From SYLG01 sp965226945 (GTDB lineage: Bacteria; Planctomycetota; Planctomycetia; Gemmatales; Gemmataceae), in contig OZ245717.1 in assembly GCA_965226945.1 (NCBI GenBank), positions 1,302,001 to 1,366,000 on the forward strand: a stretch of DNA of 64,000 bases. The letters are read 5' to 3'. The translations under genes and the position numbers were made by a program. Below are positions 1-9,434 of the stretch, one piece after another. The notes beneath the pieces are model-generated. The model saw nothing but the letters and a program-made list of their open reading frames with translations. It ran no database searches and had not been told where the DNA came from. Positions within the stretch are counted from its first letter, which is position 1; each line of letters begins with the position of its first letter.

Positions 1-1176
1 GACATCGGTGAGCCGGGGCTTACCTTCGGTTAATGTGCCGGTTTTATCGAAGGCGATGGCCGCCAGCCGCCCGAGATTCTCCAGCGGCCCGCCACCTTTG
101 ACGAGCACGCCCCCGCGCGCGGCACGGGCGACGCCGCTGAGCACTGCGCTCGGCGTGGAGATAGCAAGCGCACAAGGGCTCGCGGCCACCAATACCGCCA
201 TCGCACGATAAAAGGATGCTCGGAACGGTTCGTCCACTACCACCCAGGCAAACAGCAGCAGGACAACGAAAGCAAGTACGGCAGGAACAAAGATCCGCTC
301 GAACCGGTCGGTGAATAATTGCGTCGGCGATTTTTGTGCCTCGGCCTCGCTGACCAGTTGTACGACTCGCGCCAGGATGGATTCGGATGAGAGCTTGGTG
401 ACCTGAATCTCAAGGGCGCCGCCGCCATTGATCGTGCCGGCATAGGCCCTGTATTCCGCACTGAGATTATCGGGATTGGCGGCTGCCTGTTGTGGGTTTT
501 CAACCGGCTGCTTATCGACGGGAACGCTTTCGCCGGTGACCGGCGCCTGATTGACGCTGCTTTGGCCTTTAATGACGAAGCCGTCGGCTGGAATCCGTTC
601 ATTGGGCTTTACGATCACCACATCCCCGGGACGCAGCTCCTCCACCTTCACCTCGACGGCTTGGCCGTCCCGGCGAACGAGAGCGGTCGGCGGTGAGATT
701 GAACCGAGGGCTTCGATCGCGTTCCTGGCACGGCCCATCGCATAATGCTCGAGGCCGTGACCCAGACTGAAGAGAAACAACAGCAGCGCGCCTTCGGCCC
801 ATTCTCCGAGCGCCGCGGCGCCGACCGCGGCGACCAGCATCAGGAGATCGATTTCAAAACGGGATGCGCGGATCTTTTCCACGGCCTCCAGGAACGTGAA
901 GTAGCCGCCAAAGAAAAAAGCGCCGAGATAGAGCGCCCAGGGAACCCAGCTCGCGACAGTCGCATAGTTCTCCAGAATCCAGCCGCCGAGCAACAATGCG
1001 CCACACATCCCTGTAAATATCAGTTCGGTCTTTTCCCCGAACAGGCCGCCATGGCCATGGTCGTGCCCGTCCTCTGCCGTGTGGGCAGGCTCTTTGAAAT
1101 GCGAGGTTTGCCCTTCTCGTTTCACGGTTGGCGAGGCGCTTTTTGCGTGTTCCCGGCTCATCTCTTCATTGACCAT
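1..1176 (-). CDS. Heavy-metal P1B-type ATPase, C-terminal part beyond window
   Basis: Reading leftward from the ATG at 1176 gives 392 open codons running off the window edge. An AGGAG Shine-Dalgarno lies about 8 bases before the ATG. The product has a His-rich N-terminus (HDHGHGG near residue 40), hydrophobic segments, the actuator motif TGES, the membrane metal-site motif SPC and the phosphorylation motif DKTGTLTEG near residue 377. This is a metal-exporting P-type ATPase of the inner membrane. SPC rather than CPC is typical of the P1B-4 group (Co/Fe/Zn-type export), but the specificity is inferred. There is no N-terminal HMA domain. It is the last visible gene of a leftward metal-handling unit. 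The nucleotide-binding domain and C-terminus are not in the window. Confidence 0.93.
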   Translation of the reverse strand, partial: MVNEEMSREHAKSASPTVKREGQTSHFKEPAHTAEDGHDHGHGGLFGEKTELIFTGMCGALLLGGWILENYATVASWVPWALYLGAFFFGGYFTFLEAVEKIRASRFEIDLLMLVAAVGAAALGEWAEGALLLFLFSLGHGLEHYAMGRARNAIEALGSISPPTALVRRDGQAVEVKVEELRPGDVVIVKPNERIPADGFVIKGQSSVNQAPVTGESVPVDKQPVENPQQAAANPDNLSAEYRAYAGTINGGGALEIQVTKLSSESILARVVQLVSEAEAQKSPTQLFTDRFERIFVPAVLAFVVLLLFAWVVVDEPFRASFYRAMAVLVAASPCALAISTPSAVLSGVARAARGGVLVKGGGPLENLGRLAAIAFDKTGTLTEGKPRLTDV

Positions 1177-1487
1177 GAGGCATTCTCCTGTCCCGACTGT
1201 TTCCGTCCGTATGGTGTTGCTTGCGGCGGCTGGCCCGTACGCGGACGACGCCTGCCTTGTTGAAATCACGTGAGGGCTTCTGACAATGCATCAAGCCATC
1301 GTTTTGCTTTTCATGCAAGCATATCACCATAAGTAATTAACCAGTAACAAATTGACGCCATATGAATGCAATATTATTAGACGTGCTATTTTTATCCGCC
1401 CCTGACAATTAAGACGATGAAATTGCCAGGGGCTCACGCCTTCAACGCAAACAATCGATACGGCGAACTCTATGTTCGTCCAAAAAC
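1177..1487. other. Intergenic region, no gene seen
   Basis: About 310 bases, AT-rich in the middle (1300-1400), between the ATPase start and the preceding gene's stop. The ATPase may have its own promoter here, but no convincing -35/-10 pair was picked out. Open frames in this stretch lack ribosome sites and protein character. Confidence 0.4.
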
Positions 1488-1901
1488 CTATTTAAAATCA
1501 CCGCTATATTGCTTGGCTCCAACCTTTCCGCTGAGCGTACCTTCCAACTTGCCTGTTTTTTTCAGGATCTCGCTTGTCGCAATAAATTTGGACGAGGCTC
1601 CCTTAGGATCGCCTTTCTCCGGTGTGGCGGTGAGCGTCAATGGCGAGGAATCCTTCAACTGCAGGGTTATGCTCTTCGCCTCAATGGCCTTTCGTTTCTT
1701 CTTGTGCAGGTCCGAGTGGTCGCCATACACAAATACCATCACTTTTCCCCCAATATGGTCGACGACAATCTCCGGATGAAGCTCTTCCTCCCCCCATTCC
1801 ACGACGATGCCGCCATGGGGGCCTTTATGGTCGGCATAAGCCGTTTGCGGGAGTAAGCCAACCAGGAGACTGAGGCCGAAACCGAACATCGCACGCAGCA
1901 T
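1488..1901 (-). CDS. Small secreted GPHGG-motif protein (metal-efflux associated)
   Basis: 137-residue product with a clear signal peptide ending in TAYA before DHKG. The ATG at 1901 is preferred to an upstream TTG because AGGAG lies 6 bases before it. The mature protein starts with KGPHGGIVVEW, continues through a VVDHIGGKVMVFVY stretch and ends in YSGDFK. These blocks, plus TPEKGDPKG and SSKF.AT, are shared with the lipoprotein at 17981-18490, so the two are paralogues. Both sit beside metal exporters (P1B ATPase here, CzcA there). His residues near the N-terminus could bind metal. A periplasmic metal-handling role is inferred from context; the family has no function I can name. Confidence 0.8.
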   Translation of the reverse strand: MLRAMFGFGLSLLVGLLPQTAYADHKGPHGGIVVEWGEEELHPEIVVDHIGGKVMVFVYGDHSDLHKKKRKAIEAKSITLQLKDSSPLTLTATPEKGDPKGASSKFIATSEILKKTGKLEGTLSGKVGAKQYSGDFK

Positions 1902-2226
1902 AACAAACTCCTTTTGCAATACCGTTCTTTAAACATCACGTGCCCGACTGGGCCGTGTTCCATCGCCGTCTATCGGGCAGCATGCCCGATAATCCGTGTT
2001 GGTTCGCATGCGGCAACGAACGCCGGATGGGAAATTCCGGCGGGCCGCGGTTAATCGAAGGCTGGCGTTGCGCAATGCGGGGGCGCAGGCGCTCGCGAGA
2101 TGATCAGGAAGGCTTATCGAACTCCATTTGCGAGCAGCATGGCTGAACGCATGAACGGATAGAATAAGGCCTTAAATCTATTGGGATATTTGCGCGGAAT
2201 ATGCGCTGGAACTGACGAGTGGAATG
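1902..2226. other. Intergenic region, no gene seen
   Basis: About 325 bases between two leftward genes. An open frame on the plus strand (from 1940) has neither ribosome site nor recognisable protein character. Short inverted sequence occurs around 1974-1990 (cgggcagcatgcccg), a possible weak hairpin. Confidence 0.35.
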
Positions 2227-2700
2227 CTAATTCCGAAGGTTCAGGAAGGCGATGTAAAGGGGAATAGTCAAAAAGGCATGCCGGCCGGAAAATCTGGGTG
2301 AGGGGGAGCTGGTGCTTTCGGGGTACAGGCTGATATGCGGGATTGCTACCGGCAGAAAGTCGTCATTTGCGGGTTCGATCTGAGGCGCGCAGACAAAGGC
2401 CTCCTGGATTAATTGAACCGGCTTTACGATCGGGCATTCGCGATCATGCCCGGTTGTCCGGGATGGACAATGGAGCTCACAGGATCCGTGCCTTTCATGT
2501 TGTTGCTCGCCGCATTCAGGTGATTCGTGTGAATCTACCGGAATGTCGCGGTGGCATGAACAGCGGGCCGGTCCCACCTGGGAGCAGGTAGCGGCGCTTC
2601 CGGGAACAGAATTCGATGCGCTGGCCCCGACACAAACACAGATCCTGACCGGCAAGGGCCCGGTAAGAATCAGCGTTATCAGGAGGATCCGAATCAGCAT
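2227..2700 (-). CDS. Cys/His-rich exported protein, CxC family copy 1
   Basis: 157-residue product from the ATG at 2700 (an upstream frame to 2754 exists; neither start has a strong ribosome site). A hydrophobic signal sequence (LIRILLITLILTG) is followed by CVCVG, then CSCH, several His/Cys including HGSCELHCPS, and a C-terminus PLYIAFLNLRN. Two other products in the window (4750-5253, 12405-12848) share the order signal peptide, CxC, C.CH-type cluster, CPS and a PLYLS-type tail despite low overall identity. Periplasmic metal binding is inferred from the Cys/His content and from location among metal-export genes. No known domain was recognised. Confidence 0.7.
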   Translation of the reverse strand: MLIRILLITLILTGPLPVRICVCVGASASNSVPGSAATCSQVGPARCSCHRDIPVDSHESPECGEQQHERHGSCELHCPSRTTGHDRECPIVKPVQLIQEAFVCAPQIEPANDDFLPVAIPHISLYPESTSSPSPRFSGRHAFLTIPLYIAFLNLRN

Positions 2701-2950
2701 CGTGTTGTCCGGTAGTAGTGGAGGAATTATGCTCTGGCATGCGCGCCTGGTCAAGGCGAATGAAGCCAGTTCATCCCGAAGGCGAAATTACCCAGGGATG
2801 CGGGACCATAAGAAGAGGGGGGCTTTCGGGATCAACGGCCCCACACCGAACTTCCGCCGATCTGCACAAAAACGCCTGCCAGGACGGCCCACTGCCCCGC
2901 AAGGTCGCCTCAGGAAAAGGCGTCCGGCATGGGCTACCTACGCCATGCTG

Positions 2951-3271
2951 TCACTTCGGAAATGGATCGGCCTCCCGGAACTTGTACAGTGCCTCCTCGG
3001 CTGCTGGCCAGTTCCCGGATTTTGCCATTTCAGAGATCTCGATGAGCTTTTTATGATTGCTCTCTGAAAGCAGCGCATCGGCGCGACGTTTATCGAGGAA
3101 CTCTTTACATCGATTCAGTTCCTTGATGTTTTTGGTTGTGACCGCTGTAAGAAGCGAGTCTGCAAGCCGTCGGTTTTGCCGGGTATCTTCGGATGGCTCG
3201 CCGCATCCGGTAAAAGCGATAACTACTCCCGCCAAAGCAAGGAGTTTCAAGAGGGGAAGCCGATGTTGCAT
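2951..3271 (-). CDS. Small lipoprotein paired with DUF1559 protein
   Basis: 106-residue product. The start is ATG at 3271, one base after the TGA of the DUF1559 gene, implying translational coupling. The N-terminus is a lipoprotein signal with lipobox FTGC (CGEPSED follows), so it should be lipid-anchored. The rest is charged and probably helical (NHKKLIEISEMAKSGNWPAAEEAL). Small lipoproteins directly downstream of DUF1559 genes are common in planctomycetes; the function of the pair is unknown. Confidence 0.8.
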   Translation of the reverse strand: MQHRLPLLKLLALAGVVIAFTGCGEPSEDTRQNRRLADSLLTAVTTKNIKELNRCKEFLDKRRADALLSESNHKKLIEISEMAKSGNWPAAEEALYKFREADPFPK

Positions 3272-3272
3272 G

Positions 3273-4271
3273 TCAATAGTCCCCAATCGGTTCGCCGCCC
3301 TGCCGGCTGGACAATGCCTGGAACACAGAGAATTTGATGTTGTCGCTCATGAAACGCACCGAGCCGTCTCCCATCAGAACATTGCAACCGCCCGGGTGTT
3401 GCGAGTGCATCTGGTCGGTGTGGCCACCCGGCCAGTTTGGCGGATGAATGATCTGAGGATCCTCGTAGATCGATGGGCCGCTGCTTGCCCCGACATAGCT
3501 GCCGGCATTGTCGTAATTGATGCCCGGTCCTCCGGTGCCCGAGCTTGCAAACTGGTTGTAGGAATAGTGCTTTGCTCCGGGTACAACGCCGGCCCATACG
3601 GCATCGGCCAGATAGGGAGTCCGTTCACCTGCGAAAACCGTATTGCTCAGGCCATCGATGACATCGGCATGACGAATCCGGCTGTTTCGGTACATGACGC
3701 CGTTGCACCCTTTCACGGGGTCGTCGTAGTTAGTCGTTGCAGGCGAAGACCAGACATCGTTCCAGCCGACGTTATGGACGTAATTTGCGCGGGCAAAAAC
3801 GGCATTGTTCAGGGTATTCATGGCGATATCGGTAACGCCCACAGTTGCGGTATTCCCGGTGGCTGATGGGCAAATGAATGATTTGACCGGCATCTTGACC
3901 TGTGTCGCGTTGCTCGGATCCCAGCACGGTAAATCCCATCTCAGGGACCGGTGGAGATTTTCCTGTTCGAGGTAGGGAAGCATGATGGCAAGCCAACCCC
4001 AGCCGGGGCCCCAGTCCCCTGTTTGTGCGTCCTGGCTGGCGATGCCGGGTGTGCTGAGATACCCGGCAGGAAACCGGCCATTGGCCCCCTCGTAATTGTG
4101 CAGGGCAAGGCCGATCTGCTTCACATTGTTTTGGCAACTCATTCGGTTGGCTGCTTCGCGCACCTTTTGCACCGCAGGGACCAAAAGTCCGATGAGGACG
4201 GCAATGATGGCGATCACGACGAGTAGCTCAATGAGGGTAAAACCTGCCCTTAATCTGCCGGTTCTGTTCAT
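3273..4271 (-). CDS. DUF1559 domain protein with prepilin-type N-terminus
   Basis: 332 residues. The N-terminus GFTLIELLVVIAIIAVLIGL is a class III (type IV prepilin) signal and stem helix. The pattern VQKVREAANRMSCQNNVKQIGLALHNYE is the DUF1559 signature, and the C-terminal HPGGCNVLMGDGSVRF is the H-X9-DG motif of the family (SBP_bac_10). Length is typical. A strong GAAGGAGGT site lies directly before the ATG at 4271. These proteins are expanded in planctomycetes and are thought to be exported, pilin-like surface proteins of unknown role. It opens the leftward unit that leads to the metal-related genes. Confidence 0.95.
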   Translation of the reverse strand: MNRTGRLRAGFTLIELLVVIAIIAVLIGLLVPAVQKVREAANRMSCQNNVKQIGLALHNYEGANGRFPAGYLSTPGIASQDAQTGDWGPGWGWLAIMLPYLEQENLHRSLRWDLPCWDPSNATQVKMPVKSFICPSATGNTATVGVTDIAMNTLNNAVFARANYVHNVGWNDVWSSPATTNYDDPVKGCNGVMYRNSRIRHADVIDGLSNTVFAGERTPYLADAVWAGVVPGAKHYSYNQFASSGTGGPGINYDNAGSYVGASSGPSIYEDPQIIHPPNWPGGHTDQMHSQHPGGCNVLMGDGSVRFMSDNIKFSVFQALSSRQGGEPIGDY

Positions 4272-4749
4272 TCGACCTCCTTCGAGTAGGTTTGGCGAAA
4301 TTCATTGCTTAGGCTAAGCTAAATCATTAATACGCCAAGGCTAATAGCGACCGGGTCGATCCGCTTTGCGATGTAAGTTCCTTCTGGTGAGGTAGTTGAG
4401 AATGTTCAAAGCAACCAACTTCAGACACCGCGATGGTGAGTTGTTTCATAACTTCCGGTGCATTTGGCAGCTGAATCCGCGCGGAGGATAAAGGGCTGGT
4501 CCCGAACAGGCCGGCTTTTGGATAACCCCTTGAGATGCAATTCGCGCATTACAGCGGAAAACCAGCCCAATGAAAATAGCGAGGCCTCGCGGCCGCGACT
4601 CCGCACGATACCCGCAGGAATTTAGCAAAAATCAAGATGCCTTAGCCACGGGCTGTGAAGCCATGCCGATTTTGCCACAATTGACGCTGCGTCAACTAAA
4701 GTCGCTAAATCGCAGAGCCGATCTAAGAACCGGAGGGCTCGCAAGCGAC
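4272..4749. other. Divergent intergenic region between DUF1559 and CxC copy 2
   Basis: About 480 bases separating leftward and rightward units, so it must hold promoters for both. Short inverted repeats are visible: GCTTA-ggc-TAAGC at 4307-4319 just upstream of the DUF1559 gene, and TTGACGC-t-GCGTCAA at 4681-4695 upstream of the CxC gene. Open frames inside it are not convincing genes. Confidence 0.45.
4681..4695. promoter_or_regulatory. Perfect 7-bp inverted repeat, candidate operator
   Basis: TTGACGC, one base, GCGTCAA. Its left arm contains TTGACG, which could serve as a -35 element. This would be a natural place for a metal-responsive repressor or activator of the CxC/CzcC unit starting at 4750. 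No regulator gene of that type is seen in the window. Confidence 0.35.
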
Positions 4750-5253
4750 ATGTTCCGTTTAATGCTCATTCTTCTGGCCGGACTGCCAATGCTCATGCCG
4801 CGAAGCATGTGCTTATGCCAGATTCTGCCTCCTGAATGCGCACGCCTGGCATCCGCTCTGGGCGACTCCGGCGGCACCGTCGCGCAAATCGCTTCGGGCG
4901 CTATGGCGGAAACCGGCGAAGAACGCCCGGTTGCCCGATGCCGGTGCGGTCACTCATACGCCGCCACGCCGAAAGCGGGCAACGCGGACCCGGGCTGCCA
5001 ACAGGCAATGGAGCCTGTCGACTGTCCTTCTCATGTGCCCTGCCCTCATTGCCATTGTTGCCAGGAGGTAACATCTGCTCCTGTTGAGAGAATGCCGGCG
5101 CCCATTTTTGATGCGCCGTCGTTGCTCGTACCAATGGTTTCGTTCGTCGGTTTCAGGGTTTCCTTTCCCAAGGCTCCCTTCTTTGGCGAAGGAAAGTCGA
5201 GCTCGATTCATTCCAGGCCGCTGTATTTGTCCTTCTGCACATTTCTGATTTGA
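4750..5253 (+). CDS. Cys/His-rich exported protein, CxC family copy 2
   Basis: 167-residue product from ATG 4750 (GGAGGG 12 bases upstream); a start at 4762 is also possible. A hydrophobic signal segment (MLILLAGLPMLM) is followed by MCLCQ, then RCRCGHSY, DCPSHVPCPHCHCCQE and the tail RPLYLSFCTFLI. The cluster CPHCHCC is a striking potential metal site. It shares its layout with copies at 2227-2700 and 12405-12848. It lies 213 bases upstream of the CzcC-like gene on the same strand, so the two may form one unit. A periplasmic metal-binding role is inferred, not shown. Confidence 0.72.
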   Translation: MFRLMLILLAGLPMLMPRSMCLCQILPPECARLASALGDSGGTVAQIASGAMAETGEERPVARCRCGHSYAATPKAGNADPGCQQAMEPVDCPSHVPCPHCHCCQEVTSAPVERMPAPIFDAPSLLVPMVSFVGFRVSFPKAPFFGEGKSSSIHSRPLYLSFCTFLI

Positions 5254-5466
5254 CAACCCATAATCGAACGCTTCTTCGCATGAACTAAAAGGCTGTCTTG
5301 GCCTCTTTGTTCCAACACTCGCTTTTCGGATCAGAATTCCTGACCATGCATCATTCCGGATAAGCGATTCATTCGCCTGTCCGCCTTTTGGCGCCGTCAG
5401 CGGCCCTACTTACTTCCCTGATCAAGATTTCGATTCTGGTGTCTTTCAGGACACACGGAGGCGGCG

Positions 5467-7149
5467 ATGAGAATTAATCAGACGGGCAAGTTGCGTTGGC
5501 TGTTTGCTTGTGGATTCGGATTCACCCTCGGTTGCGCCGGGCAGCGGGTGAACCTGCCTGCCGGTCATATGCCCGTGGGAACGGAGCCAATCGATTTTGC
5601 AACGGCCATGGAGCTTACTAAGACCAGGGGATCAGGCGTTTCAGGCACACAACGCCAACTGGAAATGGCGCCTTTGCCGAAGCCCATACCGGATACGGAA
5701 AAGCAGCCGGATCTGCCTTTGCTCCGGGACGATCGCCCTGCTCCCGGCCGGGACGCCTTCCAGCTCGCACCCGGTCTGCCCGGCTCCGAATCCTCACTGA
5801 TGAAACCGTTCGCGCTGCAGAAGGATCATTCACTGGCCGATCGGCAGAAAGCAGTAAATGACGCTTATCCTAAGCTGATCCCGGTAGAAATGCCGCGGAT
5901 TCAGGCAGAAGGCCAGCCGTTAAGCCTCGCTGATCTGGAAAAAGTCGCATTTGATTACAGCCCCGTATTGCAGAAGGCGCAGATGGATGTAGAGGTCACT
6001 TTTAATAAAACCCTTCAGGCCGGACTCTATCCTAACCCAACGATTGGGTACCAGGTCGACCAATGGCAGCCTGGCTTGAAGATTCCCGCAGGTGTCTCAG
6101 CCGGTAACCAGGGGCAACAGGGCGGCTATGTCAACCAGCTCATCAAAACCGTAGGCAAGGTTCGGCTGGCCCAGCTCGTCGCGGGATACGACTACATCAA
6201 TGCGCTGGTGGCGGTGCGTAAGGCCCATGTAAACGTGGCAGCGCAGGTCCGCGCCGCCTATTTCCAGGCGATCGTGGCGCAGAAAACACTGGAGGTTAAC
6301 AAATCCCTTACGGAAATGACCGACCAGGTGTATCAGTTACAGCTAAAGCAGGTGATCGCCGGTATTGCAGCGGGGTACGAACCCTTGCAACTTTACGCAC
6401 AGGCCGTTCAGGCTCGAAACGCCTTTGCGCAGGCGGAAGCCAGCTACAAAGCTGCCTGGAAAAAACTGGCTGCAGCGGTGGGCCAGCCGGACATGCAGCC
6501 GGTACGACTCCTTGGCCACGCGGATGCTCCCGTACCCAAATTCGAACAAGCATCGACCAGGGTCAGAATCGCCGATCAGCACACGGAAATTCTCACGGTT
6601 CGCAACAACATCGCTCAACACGAAACCAACCTGACCTTACAAAAACGCTTGCCTGTCCCCGACTTGCAGACCAACACCTATCAGCAATACGACAACTTCG
6701 CGCAGGCCTACCAATTTGGACTTCAAATCGGCATTGAGGTTCCGATCGCCAACCGAAATCAGGGGAATATTCGCGCCACCCAGGCAGCGATCGCCTCGTC
6801 AAAGCAACAACTGCTTGCAACCGAATTCGATTTGTACGGCCAGCTCGGAGAGGCGTTTGGCCGGTACGAAGCCTTCAGCGTTCAGGTCGAAAACTATCGC
6901 AAAAACATCCTGCCCACGCTGGAACAGGCCTATCAACTGATCGTACGCCGGTTTCAGGCTGAACCCGAGAAGGTCAGCTTCAACGACATTGTCGTCGCCC
7001 AGAACAACCTGGCGCAGGCGCTGCAGACTTATCTTTCGTTCCTCGATAGCCAGTGGAAAGCTGTCGTCGAAATTGCTCAGCTTGGACAGTATGACGAGCT
7101 TTATCCTGATCCTCCCACCGACCTGCCAGCCGTACCGATGATTCCATGA
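5467..7149 (+). CDS. TolC-family outer-membrane efflux protein (CzcC-like)
   Basis: 560 residues, somewhat longer than the usual 420-480 because of an N-terminal extension of about 150 residues. The signal sequence ends in a lipobox-like LGC, so it may be lipid-anchored. The body contains two repeats of long helices with Gln/Ala-rich coiled-coil character (VRAAYFQAIVAQKTLEVN; RRFQAEPEKVSFNDIVVAQNNL), typical of the outer-membrane factor that forms the exit duct of tripartite pumps. A ribosome site (ACGGAGGCGGCG) precedes the ATG. Its natural partners are CzcB and CzcA at 13017-17948, now separated by about 5.9 kb containing unrelated genes. Confidence 0.92.
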   Translation: MRINQTGKLRWLFACGFGFTLGCAGQRVNLPAGHMPVGTEPIDFATAMELTKTRGSGVSGTQRQLEMAPLPKPIPDTEKQPDLPLLRDDRPAPGRDAFQLAPGLPGSESSLMKPFALQKDHSLADRQKAVNDAYPKLIPVEMPRIQAEGQPLSLADLEKVAFDYSPVLQKAQMDVEVTFNKTLQAGLYPNPTIGYQVDQWQPGLKIPAGVSAGNQGQQGGYVNQLIKTVGKVRLAQLVAGYDYINALVAVRKAHVNVAAQVRAAYFQAIVAQKTLEVNKSLTEMTDQVYQLQLKQVIAGIAAGYEPLQLYAQAVQARNAFAQAEASYKAAWKKLAAAVGQPDMQPVRLLGHADAPVPKFEQASTRVRIADQHTEILTVRNNIAQHETNLTLQKRLPVPDLQTNTYQQYDNFAQAYQFGLQIGIEVPIANRNQGNIRATQAAIASSKQQLLATEFDLYGQLGEAFGRYEAFSVQVENYRKNILPTLEQAYQLIVRRFQAEPEKVSFNDIVVAQNNLAQALQTYLSFLDSQWKAVVEIAQLGQYDELYPDPPTDLPAVPMIP

Positions 7150-7552
7150 CGTTGTCCATGCATGGGTATCAGGCGGCCACGGCAAGCGCGAATGTCAATT
7201 CGTGTAGAAGCTACGGCCGCCTATCAGATACGCCCCGCGCCGAATTTGCGACAAAATCAACAAAGCAAGAGAATTATTAGCCTATCGACTCGTTTCCCTG
7301 ACGCATGACATAGCCCCTCATCGGGGAGTAGTCAAACCGCGATCCTTCCCCCAACCGATGGCGTGCCGCCGCCAAACGCATCAGGGAGAGCAAAAGTGCG
7401 CGACTACTCTCGCAAAACAGAGTGGTCGGAGCATCCGAAATTCCCCCGGCATCCGAAGAACCTTCCATTAGAAATGCGGACCTCTGGCGTCCTTCCGACG
7501 ATGATGAGGGCCGGGAATCGTAAATGCATCTCTCTATTAACCAAGGCCTACG
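7150..7552. other. Intergenic region, no gene seen
   Basis: About 400 bases after the czcC-like gene. No convincing coding frame, tRNA or strong terminator was found. Short frames on both strands have no ribosome site. It may be the scar where the 7.5-12 kb module joined the metal operon. Confidence 0.35.
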
Positions 7553-7870
7553 TCATCTCTGGTAGCCTTTTTCTTCCATTTGGCCTGAGAGATAAAGCCT
7601 AATGTACTCATCTGGCTGATCATCCAGATTCCCCTTTTGATTTGCTTGCCGCATGGCCTCCTTGAGAAAGGCCTGAACATAAGGTGGTAAACCGTCATAA
7701 TAAAGTTTACGATGATTTTCTAACAGCCAATCTTGCTGGTCGTTGGGCCAAACTGAAGTATATCGCTTGGTTAGGTCCGTCTTGCCGTATTTAGCCTCGT
7801 AGCTTATACGAAATCTTTCAAGCGACTCACGTAAAGGCTGGTTGTCTCCAACTGGAAACAAAAAAATCAC
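7553..7870 (-). CDS. Hypothetical protein, low-GC, possibly truncated
   Basis: 105 residues beginning with GTG at 7870, which follows an in-frame TAA directly; AAGG 6 bases upstream could be a weak ribosome site. The product is charged and looks protein-like (WPNDQQDWLLENHRKLYYDG; LKEAMRQANQKGNLDDQPDEYIR), with no signal or membrane segment. No family was recognised. Composition is more AT-rich than the metal genes nearby. It could be an intact small gene or the C-terminal remnant of a larger one. Confidence 0.45.
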   Translation of the reverse strand: MIFLFPVGDNQPLRESLERFRISYEAKYGKTDLTKRYTSVWPNDQQDWLLENHRKLYYDGLPPYVQAFLKEAMRQANQKGNLDDQPDEYIRLYLSGQMEEKGYQR

Positions 7871-8183
7871 TTATTGCCTTGCTTGATTTATTCTCTGTTT
7901 TATTGTCCATTTCAATGTTCTATCGTTTTAAAAGCCTATAGTTGGCTCATTAGTAAAACACCAAGTTATGCAGTTACTATAACTATGCTTTTTATATTGT
8001 CAAAATTAAAATTCATATTTATTGCAAATATATTTATCAGTCTTTTATTTATATACTAATATCAAAAAGCTCATTTCCCAGGTAACTAAAGCAACTGAAT
8101 TAACTAATTAAATACTGCAGTAAATTATTCGTCCTCATAATCCATTGGCAAGACCAGGAGTATTCCCCGCATTCATCCAGACA
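7871..8183. other. Very AT-rich intergenic region
   Basis: About 310 bases of strongly AT-rich sequence lying beyond the stop of the XRE/ImmA gene and upstream of the small hypothetical gene. A 61-codon frame at 7874-8059 encodes only hydrophobic low-complexity sequence and has no ribosome site, so it is not called. The composition break supports horizontal acquisition of the adjacent module. Confidence 0.5.
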
Positions 8184-9434
8184 TTAGGGCTCCTTTGCGG
8201 CCTCCGCCAGTTCGATCAGTTTTTCCTCCGGGACGCCAAGCAATTGGCCCAACGACCGCAGTTTCCCCTTTGAAGTAATACCCCGCCGGTACGCCTCAAT
8301 CGCCAGGTGCAAAACCTGCATCACGACTTCACGGTCGGACTTACCTGGATCAGAATCGGCCGTACCGCTAAATGGCTGATAGATACTCAAGTACATATCA
8401 CCGTAGGCTTCTTTGGACTTCAGCTCGTTGAATTCCGCGCCATGAACGATCAGAAGACTTTTCAGGCGGTAAAGAGCAGCCAGATAGCTGACCCCAAAGT
8501 GATGCGCGAGTGCCGCGACATCCTCAAACGTGAGCTCCTGCGACCCCGGAATGGAGCGCCTTTGTGCCCGCACTTCTTCTCCATCGCGCTCGGCTGAGGG
8601 ATCATAGACCGTCTGGTCAACGACGCTGGGACCACCCTTGAACCTCCCGTTCAAAAAGGCCCAGACACCACCCCTCGGCATGAGAAAACAAGCAGCGAAC
8701 GCGTTTGCGCGGACCTCGCTCAAATCACCGCGATCCTGTTTCAACGAAACAATGGCTGAGTGATCTCGATCCATGAGCGCATGAGCATATTCGTGCGCAT
8801 AGGAAAACCGCTTTCGTGCCCGGTTGTGATCAAAATTGACAAGAATGCACATTCCAACAGATGAATGGCGAAGGAAAAGGCCCGACATCGCGTCAGGCAG
8901 CTTCGCTCCGGAAGCCCAGATATTCTGCCCATTTATCAGATCTGACATGTCGGCAACGGGATGATAAGCGATTCCTAATCGTCGGCGCTCTTCCTCGGCG
9001 ACCATCGCCCCCTGTTCGACGGCATCCACCGTGCGTTCCGGCTTGGGGAGGAAATGGGCCGGCGGCCCCTTCGGTGGCGGGTAGCCTAGGTACTCGGCCA
9101 GCTGCACCCCTTCACGGCAAATTGAAAGATATTTCAGCACCTCGGGATGCCACTGGGAGCTGCCGACGACGCCACCGGCCGCGCGAAAAAGCGCCACGAC
9201 GGCATCTTCCTCCTTTAGTGTTGGCGCATCATCGAAAAAGCCCGATGCGGGAACCTTACACAATTGGGCAAACTGGGATAGCTCCTGGGTGCTTACCGCG
9301 CGATTTCCCGCCTCCATTTGCACGATGGCGGTCCTCGGTAATCCAATGAAATTCGCCACCTGTTCCTGGGTAAGTCCTGCGGCAGTTCTCGCCGCTCGGA
9401 GCCTGGATCCAAGTCTCGCCTGATAATTTTCCAT
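8184..9434 (-). CDS. XRE-family regulator fused to ImmA/IrrE metallopeptidase
   Basis: 416 residues from ATG 9434, chosen because GGAGG lies 9 bases upstream; the frame is open to 9482. Residues 5-60 form an XRE helix-turn-helix (LRAARTAAGLTQEQVANFIG). The middle carries HEYAH (about 214-218) with downstream Glu in LSEVRANAFAACFLMP, the zinc peptidase signature of the ImmA/IrrE (COG2856) family. Such proteins act as cytosolic antirepressor proteases or antitoxin-like regulators of mobile elements and stress genes. It is transcribed divergently from the lipase gene at 9572, so it probably controls the shared 137-bp promoter region. Confidence 0.9.
   Translation of the reverse strand: MENYQARLGSRLRAARTAAGLTQEQVANFIGLPRTAIVQMEAGNRAVSTQELSQFAQLCKVPASGFFDDAPTLKEEDAVVALFRAAGGVVGSSQWHPEVLKYLSICREGVQLAEYLGYPPPKGPPAHFLPKPERTVDAVEQGAMVAEEERRRLGIAYHPVADMSDLINGQNIWASGAKLPDAMSGLFLRHSSVGMCILVNFDHNRARKRFSYAHEYAHALMDRDHSAIVSLKQDRGDLSEVRANAFAACFLMPRGGVWAFLNGRFKGGPSVVDQTVYDPSAERDGEEVRAQRRSIPGSQELTFEDVAALAHHFGVSYLAALYRLKSLLIVHGAEFNELKSKEAYGDMYLSIYQPFSGTADSDPGKSDREVVMQVLHLAIEAYRRGITSKGKLRSLGQLLGVPEEKLIELAEAAKEP

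Noticed and set aside
7874..8059. 61-codon hydrophobic frame in AT-rich DNA
   Set aside because: AT-rich sequence gives Phe/Ile/Leu codons by chance; no ribosome site.
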